Assembly: GCF_000143415.4 (NCBI RefSeq)
Contig: NW_003314312.1
Span: 255,159-319,158, forward strand
Direction of reading: 5' to 3'
DNA: 64,000 bases
Origin: Selaginella moellendorffii
Lineage: Eukaryota > Streptophyta > Lycopodiopsida > Selaginellales > Selaginellaceae
Shown: piece after piece, positions 56,001 through 64,000 of the stretch
How the letters are laid out: each line of letters starts with the position of its first letter
How positions within the stretch are numbered: position 1 is the stretch's first letter
Notes under the pieces: generated by a model
What the model saw: the letters and a program-made list of their open reading frames with translations, nothing else
What the model was told of the DNA's origin: nothing
The model's database searches: none
Translations under genes and position numbers: made by a program

Positions 56001-57990
56001 TATAACCACTGAAAACTAAGTACTTTTATATTCTAAACTATCACTATACAATAGTGCCTTCATAGTACTAGAGATTTTGGACTTTAACCCAACTTTTGCA
56101 TCTATCACACATAATGTCTAATATGACTCCCCATACAAAATTTATACCTATACTAATTAGCTCATCTTTCATATGAGTGTTATGGGTCATAAATTAAGAA
56201 TCTTGTTCATCCCAATTTCTAAGTTATCTCACTTGACAATCTAAGTGATCAAATTATAATCATGTATAGATTCCTTTATATTTGGCCTCATAGGCCTCTC
56301 TCATGAAGTAGTAATATGGTTTTATATATAAACATGTAAGTCCTCAAATTAGTTTATTTGAATGTTAATAACTTTCACTCAAAGCCATTCTTTTGAAAAT
56401 GTGGGAATTATTTCCTCACCCTTGATATCCTTACCTTTGACAAGCTTGAAAACTATGCTTTTATTGCATTATTCTAATTTTGTGCATGCTTATGAACCAT
56501 TTATACTCAACTTCTTAAGTATCAACTTACTTTAAAGCATCCTTGGAACATTAACCCTTTAATTTGTTAAATATTCTCCTCTCACAAACTTTCTAGCTAC
56601 CAATTGGTTTAACATAGACACTTCTATGTTTTAAATTCTCTATGTTATCATGTTTGTAAGACCTTGAACTCCCATTTGATTTCCCACTCCTAATTTATAT
56701 AACTTTTCTTATATATATCCTTTTATTCTTATGGTTTGATTCTATCACTTTACTATTTGCTCTTAGCTTTATACTATTAGGAAATATTCACTTACTACTC
56801 ATGCCCTAACAAGTATTTTTATACTTAATGACTTAGGGAGGATTAACTTGTAATCCCATATACTAAAATTAATGTTACTATTTATGAAACCCTTGTATAC
56901 CCATTGCTAATAGTGTTGAAATCTATTTGCTGAAAAAAACTTCCTCCAGCTTTAGCTTTCTTTAACCTTAACACCTCTTATCTATTATTCTCTAAGGATT
57001 TATTCTTTTTATTTGATACCCTTATAATACTAACTATGTTTTATGTGTATATTAAACTTATTTATCCTAATAAAAAGCCTAGGGAAGTTAACTTTCACCA
57101 TTTTAATCAGTTTTAATAAACTTACCTTAAAGTTATTATGTTTTTCATTGCTATTTCTTTCACACCTTCATATTTGATCAAAATATTCTATTTTATGCCT
57201 TCTAGCTTAGGCTATGTCATGTGTTAAACACTTTAAATACAATCTTTTAAGCCCTACTTTCATAGGAGCTTTGAAAACTAATATAGTCAAACCTCAACTA
57301 ATTCAGAAACTTAATTTGGGTTTTATGCTAATATAAAATGCCCATTCATATGCAATAAGTCTTGAGTTCAAATCTTATAAATAGAGGTTTGGTTTAATTT
57401 CTGTTTTGAGTGAATATAACCCCCCTTCCACCTCACCAACATCTGCATAGGTCACAATACATATCCTTGTTAATCCAAATGATATAAATTCCAACTTACG
57501 AGTTCAAGTTTAATAATTATTTGAAGGTGGTTTTTTTAATCAAAACTCAGGAAAGGCTATTTACTACCATTATAAAAACTCAATTTTAAATGAAATATAT
57601 TTTAATTAAGGAGTGCCATAGAATCCTAGGCTTAACTAAATTAGGCTCAGTCCAATCTGAACCATTCAAGATTTTTACCAATCAATCTGAACCATTTAGT
57701 ATTTGTACAAATAATGACCCTGCAGTGATCTTTATAAAGTTATTTTCACTATAACATATTTTTTAGGTCTTTGAACAGATAGTGTTTTATTTGAAACATT
57801 TCCACCCTTAGGGTCAACAGGTGAATGGTTTAGGAGTAACCCCAGTTTGTGTTGCAAAAGCCCAAAAACATGTATTATTATTATACTACTTTGAAATGGA
57901 AAAATTATGTATGATTATTATTCAAGAACTTTCAGATATAAGATAGAATACGCAAAATTTTTGTTTTTAAGAAAATGACCTAAAAGGAAC
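53021..57990. other. AT-rich repeat-derived region without genes
   Basis: Nearly 5 kb with no supported gene. Dispersed repeats are visible. The segment 55480-55920 resembles 33290-33570 (shared GTTTAAATATAAAGG, GATATTTGGGGTTAA and AAGAGCTTAC blocks). The segment 53080-53230 resembles 57250-57420 (shared CTTGAGTTCAAATC and AGAGGTTTGG-like blocks). This is probably decayed transposon or heterochromatic DNA. Confidence 0.55.
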
Positions 57991-58034
57991 AAAAGCTCCT
58001 ATTTTAGCGCTTTAGGGCTTTGTTCCTTTCAGGT

Positions 58035-58406
58035 ATGGCTCGTAAGAAGAAAACGGCGAAGAGGAACGTTCGAAGGGACAAGGACAAGGAGGGGGCGCGA
58101 GAGGTAAAACCAGAGGCGACGAAGAATCTAGTGGAGGAGGCGACGATCGATCCAGCCGATGCCCCTGGTCGCGAGGAAGAGGAAGAGGACGGGGATGCCG
58201 ATGTGATCTGGGTTCCTCCCCCTCCCTCTCGATCCAGCAAGCGCAGGAAAAGCACCGGCGGCGATCCAGAGGTGGAGTGGGAGCTCGTTTCCTCGCGACC
58301 CATCAAGAGCTTGGAGGAGATCAAGGCCTCCAAGAGCTTGGAGGAAATCAAAGCCTCCACTCGATCAACGAGGAAACGAACAGTTACAGCGGTCAGTGTG
58401 ATATGA
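58035..58406 (+). CDS. small highly charged protein of unknown function
   Basis: Intronless frame of 123 residues starting at the ATG just after a TTTCAG acceptor-like site, so a 5' UTR intron is likely. The N-terminus is strongly basic (MARKKKTAKRNVRRDKDKEG) and suits a nuclear or nucleolar location. An acidic run follows (REEEEEDGDAD), then a basic block and a tandem repeat, KSLEEIKAS twice. No known domain is recognised. GC-rich codon use sets it apart from the AT-rich DNA upstream, which supports a real gene. It is convergent with the glycosyltransferase gene; the stop codons are 84 bases apart. Confidence 0.5.
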   Translation: MARKKKTAKRNVRRDKDKEGAREVKPEATKNLVEEATIDPADAPGREEEEEDGDADVIWVPPPPSRSSKRRKSTGGDPEVEWELVSSRPIKSLEEIKASKSLEEIKASTRSTRKRTVTAVSVI

Positions 58407-58490
58407 TGCTAAATGATGTATAGAACTTTTCAAGAAAGATTTCCCTTCCTCGTGCTTGATCCTTATTATTTAGAAAATAAACCCAAGCGT

Positions 58491-59764
58491 CTAGCAATGC
58501 CTGGGAACTCTCCATTCGATCTTATACTTGTCTCTTTGTTCTTGGGTCATGAACTTCCAGAGATTCCAATCCTCTGCTACGAGCTGGAGATCTTGGAGCT
58601 TGTTCTCCAGGCCTGCTCCACAGCAATTGGCGTGCATGGTGCACACGAGCCCCAGATCCTTTGGACGCTCGCAAAACCCTCCAAAAAACTCTGTGCTGAG
58701 GAATCGCAACCTCAGTCCCAGGGCCGAGAACTCCGGGCTGAATTTAATGTCGTTGAGCACGTCCTGGTCGTGGCGGCCAGGGAATCGCAGCCGCGCGTCG
58801 TACCACAGCGCGTAGAGCGCGATCGTTCTGTTGCCGGACACAGCGTGGACGAATCCCCCGTTTGGAGCGTTGTTCAAATCGTTGTCGATTCCAGTGAAGT
58901 GATCCGATGCGATCTCGAAGTCCGCCACGGGATGGAATTGAGGGAATGGATCGCGAAACCAGAGGATATCAGCATCCTGACAGAAAACCAAACGAAAAGT
59001 TAGTGACAAAATTTAGGGTTCTTCCGTGATCTTCGGGATAATCACTGTACGAAAGAGAGCTAGGTACGGTACCGTGAACACGAAGCTATAGCCGAGCTGG
59101 AGAACGACGCGGAGGAAGTAGATCCTCCTCCACATCATCTCGAGGTAGTCGGGTGTCATGAAGCGCTTCTGCTCGCCCGCAAAATTGATGCCATCGGTGC
59201 GCAGGAGGAAGCAATGCCGGTGGATTTGGGCGCAGCGCTGGAACGAGGGCGAGTCCAGGGCGATGATCACCAAATGGGGGAGGAACCGCTCGGTCTCGAT
59301 TCCCTTGTGGAAGCCATCGAGGAAGAGATCGATCATGGTGTTGTTTTCCGCCCATGCCTGGTTGAGAGTGGTGAGGATCACGGTCTTGTTGTGGAATTGC
59401 GCTCTGTGGAGGATCTTGTTGAGGTTTTGGAGCTCTTTCACGCTCTATATGTACAAATTTGCCAATCAGCCTAGAAGCAAGTCGATCTAAATTGTCAACT
59501 CACAAAGTTGCTGGTGACCGAGAGGCTCTGGAAATCGAAGTTATCCTTGCTGGGATCATGCCCGCCATCGTCCATGGTGGTGCTCGAGTTTGATGCATGC
59601 GCTGCTAACCATGAATTTTCGGTGACACCAATCTTTTCTTCCAGAATGGCTTGATCGCGGGCTTGATCGCCACTAAATGATAGAACCAAGCATAAGAAAA
59701 CGAGTGTGCAAAGGATCCCTGCTGCTGGAAGCATAGCTTGCTGCAATTTTTTGGTTCCCTCCAT
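58491..59764 (-). CDS. GT77-type nucleotide-diphospho-sugar transferase, type II membrane protein
   Basis: Three exons on the minus strand: 59764-59504, 59444-59073 and 58976-58491, giving 372 residues. Residues 10-32 form a signal anchor (MLPAAGILCTLVFLCLVLSF). The catalytic region (PF03407 type) has KTVILTTLNQAWAENNTMID, HCFLLRTDGINF, YLEMMWRRIYFLRVVLQLGY, the metal-binding TDADILWFRDPF created across the exon 2/3 junction, NAPNGGFVHA, and HDQDVLNDIKF. These are the features of the plant At4g15970/At1g28710-like family in the Golgi, probably adding sugars to cell-wall glycoproteins or polysaccharides. The ATG lies directly after a splice-acceptor-like CAG; the longer upstream frame has no ATG. 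Confidence 0.87.
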
Positions 59765-59869
59765 CTGGAAAAAGCACCAAACATTTGCTAGAAGAAGGAA
59801 TTGGAAGCCGCCATGATGGGGAATCTCTTTGCCTTCGTTTGAAATCAATCGAATTTCGATTATGCGAGT

Positions 59870-61365
59870 CTTATCATTCTTATGATGGGATTGTTCTCTC
59901 TAAGTCTAAGATTCGCATGCAAACGCAATACAAGTTGACCACCGATTTTTAAGAAATGCATTAATGTTTGGTAACAAAAAGTCTTTGATTCTATGAATTT
60001 ATTTAAATATAAAATATACAGAGATAAATAATTTACGTTTTACATATAAATCTGACCAATTCAGCTTCACATTAGCGAGTAGCTTAATTGGTTTGCTGTT
60101 TAATATGATTTTTCAAACTTCATAAGAAATCAAAGAGGTAATTTGGGGTTCAATTGATGAGGCTTTACCAGCAAATAATCTATTGTCTCGACAATGCAAG
60201 AGTATGTATTATTGGTTAAAAGGAGATTTACATAGATTGCACAAAGACTTTAACCCTTGGAAATTAAGATCCAACTAACATCATAGAGATCTAGGTGGGA
60301 TGCCTGACGTTAACCCACACCAAATGAAGGCACATTGTGGTGTGATACCATGTAGTTGGCTCTATGAGTTTATAATTTATAAACTTTTTTAAACTGCCAT
60401 AATCCACATTTCAATTTCAGGTTATAAGATTCAAGTGGAAAAACTTCTTTATCCTTGCAAAGGTATTGATTGTTGGGGATGTTCTAATTTGTGCAAAGTC
60501 CGATTGCTTTGGCCATTCATCTTTCTTAATCACCTCAATGGTTCAATTTGAGAGACAAGAGCACACGCCTCGAATCCAGGAGAGGAATTAAGCTTTACTA
60601 AGTGACAGACAGAAAGTAGAAGAAAGGAAAGCCTCCATTTTTATTTACAAACGGATTGTTTGAGATAATCTTTGGATATCTCAATTGCACAATTGGACGA
60701 AGTGAACCACATTCTAGGAGTGCTAAACAAGCTAAGTGAGGAGGGCAGCATCAAGAATGATTTGGTGGTATGGGACTGCCTTTGCACAAAACTCATAGTT
60801 TTGGGTTCGGGTTTATTTAAACCCTAAACCCTAAACTTAACCCTTGGGATTTTGAACAAAGTTACTTAGTAATTCCTGATAATAAGCACAGAATAACACT
60901 AAAATAATTCTAGAACATTTAAAATCCTAATGCTAAAAGTAATACACAAAATGTAACCAAATGAACATTGAAGAAAGAGAAAAAATGTTAGTTTTACTTA
61001 CAATACAATATCAAACTCTCCAGCTTTGCGTAAGTTGAATCTCTTTCTATTCCCTGATACCATCATCATTGATAACAAGATACCTCGGTGTCACTGTAAA
61101 TCCCAGCCACATTTCAAGCCTGGCAAAACAAATTCCCCCACTCTATGATCCATATACTTCATTGGATGTCCATCTGCAAATTACTGCTCCTAAGTCATAT
61201 TTCCAGATGCTGACGTCTCTCTCACTTTAGAGCACACTCAGAAACTGGCAGAGATCTATAAATTGCCTAAGTTTTTTCTGCAAGCAGCTTCGTCGTTCCT
61301 TCACCCCGAGTCATCTGTTTGAGAATGGTTTAAGTAACAGAACTTTCAAAATAGATTACCTGTTG
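59870..61365. other. intergenic region
   Basis: AT-rich, no supported gene. A short plant-telomere-like run, AAACCCTAAACCCTAAAC, occurs around 60819-60836. A possible tRNA-related SINE remnant is mentioned among the findings. Confidence 0.5.
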
Positions 61366-61368
61366 TGG

Positions 61369-62787
61369 CTAAGAAACTTTAAATGGATCAATGGCAGCCA
61401 AGAAAATGTAGCATCCTCCATCTTGTACTTCTTTTTTCTCTAGAGCCAACTTTGATGCTTGAGCTCCCTCTTTGAAATCGTTCCAGCTCTTGCAAGCTCC
61501 TAAGAAATTCTTCCAGTCGGAGCTATCTGGCACAAAAGGCATGCTTTCCATCAAATCCCGAGCTCCACACAAATTGTTGGAGCGAGCGAGGACATCTGCA
61601 AAGCTCCTGTGATGGTACTTGGATAGCTTGACACCAAAATCCAGGCTTATCGACTGGAAACGAAGCCTTGCATCCGAGATTTCTCCGCCATGGCTGCAAG
61701 CGTAGAGAACAGCGAGCAAAGTAACCTCGTCAAGATCATGAGCGTTCAAGTTCGCTTCTGCAAAAAATGAATTTGCTTCGACAAATTGCCCAGCTTGAGC
61801 AAGTGCAGTTAAAACAATGTTAACGGAAGTAGTGTTCTTTTCAGGCATTTGATTGAACAAATGTTTTAGAAAATCTACATGAGAATTCACGTTTGATCCC
61901 AGAAATAAGTTTGCAGACACTACGTTTTTCACAGGCAGAGAATAATAGAGCAGCTTTGCTTGTTTGAAATGCCCATTTGAAATATACGCTGTAAGCAAGC
62001 AATTCCAAGAGACAAGATTCCACTCAGGCATTTGTAAGAAAATTTTTACCGCAAAACTCATTTGGTTTTCCTTGGAAAACGCATGAAGAACTGTCGTGTA
62101 CGAAACGATGCTCTTGTACCTCATAGAATCAAAAAAGTCTTTACAACGTAGCAAATACCCAGATCGGGCATATGCCAAAAGCATCACGTTTGTGGCGATT
62201 AGATCCACCTCGGGCATGCTATGGAACAGAGAAATCGCGCCTGGAAGATCGCGAAAGAGTGCGAATCCTGAAAGCGCAGTTGTGAGAGAGATTAGATTTC
62301 TCTCCGGCATTGAATCGAGCAAGCGCTTGAGCTGGATAGATTCCCCACAAGCGGCAACTGCAGATAGGATGTGACAAAAGGAAACGAGACTTCTCTCTGG
62401 CATCAAATCGAAGAATTGCTCCACCGTTTCCAGATCCTTGGAGCCGCGGGAGTACGCGAGCAACATCGAATTCCACGAGATGATGTTTCGCAGCGGCATG
62501 GAATCGAAGAGGCGCTTGGCGGTGTCCACGAATCTCTCTTCTTCGCTCCTGGCATACGCGGCGATGATCGTGTTCCAGGAGATGAGATTTGGAGCTAGGT
62601 GGCGATCGAAGACTTGCTTGGCACGACCAACATCGCCATTTCGCGCGTAGGCCGCTAGCAGTGCGTTCCAGGCCTGGGGATTCTTCTCCGGCATTCGATT
62701 GAATACTTGCTCTGCCGCGACAAGATCGTGGCTGCGAGACAATTGGGTGATCTTCATCACCGAAACGATCGCATCACTGGATGCCAT
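61369..62787 (-). CDS. pentatricopeptide repeat protein (PLS class, short E-type end)
   Basis: Intronless, 472 residues from the first ATG at 62787. From the N-terminus it is a near-continuous array of about 12 PPR motifs with the S-type signature (VFNRMPEKNPQAWNALLAAY, LFDSMPLRNIISWNSMLLAY, FLQMPEWNLVSWNCLLTAY). The C-terminus resembles an incomplete E domain (LMESMPFVPDSSDWKNFLGA, CKSWNDFKEGAQASKL) and stops before an E+ or DYW domain. Members bind organellar transcripts; those without DYW may recruit a separate deaminase. No strong transit peptide is visible, though the first 20 residues could help targeting. A broken PPR gene lies divergently upstream. Confidence 0.88.
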   Translation of the reverse strand: MASSDAIVSVMKITQLSRSHDLVAAEQVFNRMPEKNPQAWNALLAAYARNGDVGRAKQVFDRHLAPNLISWNTIIAAYARSEEERFVDTAKRLFDSMPLRNIISWNSMLLAYSRGSKDLETVEQFFDLMPERSLVSFCHILSAVAACGESIQLKRLLDSMPERNLISLTTALSGFALFRDLPGAISLFHSMPEVDLIATNVMLLAYARSGYLLRCKDFFDSMRYKSIVSYTTVLHAFSKENQMSFAVKIFLQMPEWNLVSWNCLLTAYISNGHFKQAKLLYYSLPVKNVVSANLFLGSNVNSHVDFLKHLFNQMPEKNTTSVNIVLTALAQAGQFVEANSFFAEANLNAHDLDEVTLLAVLYACSHGGEISDARLRFQSISLDFGVKLSKYHHRSFADVLARSNNLCGARDLMESMPFVPDSSDWKNFLGACKSWNDFKEGAQASKLALEKKEVQDGGCYIFLAAIDPFKVS

Positions 62788-63017
62788 CACTTTCTCAGGG
62801 AGGGGCTGCAGGAAGAACGAAAGCTACAAAAGCTCCAACTTTGGAGTCACTGGAAAGACAAGAACGACAGGGGAGACAAGAACGAACGCAGCGGTTCTCA
62901 GATAGATCACGTCCCTATAGAATGTTCTTTTAACTCTATGCTCTTTTAAGTATATCTTCTTGCAAGATAGCACAGAGAGAAATCTCCACACAAGCTCTAC
63001 TAACAGATAGCAAAGAT

Positions 63018-63530
63018 TTGTACAAGCTTCTCGCGCGCTGTGGAGAGGCCAAAGATCTTCTCCAGGGAAGATACCTCCACACTAGAATCCTTCCAAGCGA
63101 GATACAAAGCAACGCTCCCAGAACGTTCAAATGTATGGTCGGTGAGGAAGCACGTAAAGTTTTCGAGACCATCAAAGAGAGAACTTTGATCTCATGGACG
63201 ATCATGTTTGGTACATATACCAAAAACGTGGAAGGGAAGTTTCTCTTCAAAAGAATGCCAAAGCGTGATATGGTATCGTGCAATTTTGTGTTAGCTTGGT
63301 ATGCCCATGTAGTTATACTGCTGAAACAGGCACCAGCTTTGAGAAAATGCCTGGGCATGATTTAGTCTCATGGACTTCCATGCTTAAGTTATATGCCCAA
63401 AGTGGGCATCTGTTCAAAGCTAAGTATGTTTGATAGAATGCCATACAGGGATATAGTCTCTTGGAGCACTATGATCAATGCCTTCAGTGAAAACGAGAAA
63501 TGGAGTAGAAAGTTGGTTGAGTTTTGAGAA
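63018..63530 (+). pseudogene. broken PPR gene
   Basis: From 63018 to 63365 one frame reads MYKLLARCGEAKDLLQGRYL then VFETIKERTLISWTIMFGTY and FKRMPKRDMVSCNFVLAWYA, clear PPR sequence. After a frameshift near 63355 another frame continues DLVSWTSMLKLYAQSGHL, then a third gives MPYRDIVSWSTMINAFSENE before sequence becomes AT-rich at 63530. The many frame changes and the small size mark it as a pseudogene. From 63530 to 64000 I see nothing. Confidence 0.75.
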
Positions 63531-64000
63531 TTTATATTTTTAAATTGAGAGTTACTATTTCTCTAGGATAAAAAATTTCCATAAGTTTTCTTAAGCCTTT
63601 TTAATAATTGATATGTTAATCATTTTGCCCAAAAATCATTTTGTTTCGAAAGCTATTGTAAACTAGTGAGAAAAAGTTGGAGTTGACTTTGGTTAAATTA
63701 GACTTTTAAGTAGTTTATATAATATGACTTGAAAGGGATATTAACTTTTGGGGCTAAGGCAATTAAGTTAAATAAAATTTAAAGTTGGTGTAAAAAAGTG
63801 GTTGTTACATTTTTTTAGAAAGTGATCTTTATGCCTTTCTTTTGTAGCGTTATACTTCGTGGTAAGTTGCATATTGTATTTTGTTAAACTTTATGAGAGT
63901 AATGAGTTTTTGTTGATCTTGACTTGGTCTTAATAGCCTTGGCTAAAGATGATGATATCCAATTTAGTTGTTTGAGGTTGAAGTGTTAGTATCTATATTA

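Noticed and set aside
60815-60840. Telomere-like AAACCCTAAACCC run suggesting a chromosome end or fusion
   Set aside because: Only about two and a half units, within ordinary intergenic DNA between genes; short telo-boxes are common in plant genomes.

Overview
The window looks like nuclear DNA of a lycophyte, most likely Selaginella moellendorffii. This is inferred from the gene set: several intronless PPR genes, plant-only families (GASA, ZF-HD, ARF-type PB1, starch synthase III, chloroplast ClpP4, EGY3, ATG14), compact genes with introns mostly of 50-100 bases, and GC-rich exons set in AT-rich spacers. Two runs of N (4345-4449, 51701-51800) are assembly gaps. No rRNA, tRNA or CRISPR array was recognised.

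Layout. 1-9.7 kb is gene dense: the 3' end of EGY3, a decayed and an intact CHCHD2-type gene, a MATE transporter, a PPR gene crossing a gap, a GASA/snakin peptide gene, a pathogen-related protein and a secreted isoaspartyl-dipeptidase-like amidohydrolase. 9.7-13.3 kb is AT-rich with decayed fragments. 13.5-21.6 kb carries a coiled-coil tail-anchored protein, ATG14 and starch synthase III. 21.7-37.3 kb is an accessory region in which a cassette of jacalin lectin plus MSRA5-like gene has been copied, broken and inverted. It contains two intact secreted lectin genes (one with a single jacalin domain, one with four), one intact MSRA5-like gene and at least five broken relatives. 38-48.1 kb is dense again: ZF-HD, ClpP4, PIH1, a paralogue of the coiled-coil protein, a DYW-type PPR with an extra N-terminal domain, and an ARF-like gene without a B3 domain. 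48.2-58 kb is AT-rich and repeat-rich, with a large diverged inverted repeat, a long microsatellite and an orphan signal-peptide exon. 58-63.5 kb has a small charged protein, a GT77-type glycosyltransferase, an intact PPR gene and a broken one.

How the genes relate. Most single-copy genes are housekeeping and have no functional link with their neighbours. Organelle functions recur (PPR proteins, ClpP4, EGY3, CHCHD2, starch synthase). The lectin cluster is the one region whose arrangement suggests a shared job. The single-domain and four-domain lectins share a signal-peptide exon, a jacalin module encoded by two phase-0 exons, and a proline-rich plus eight-cysteine C-terminal module. The four-domain gene is preceded by about 188-base tandem repeats that carry paired W-box-like motifs.

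Exon boundaries are my own readings of GT/AG sites that keep frame and family similarity. Family assignments come from recognised motifs; no database search was run.
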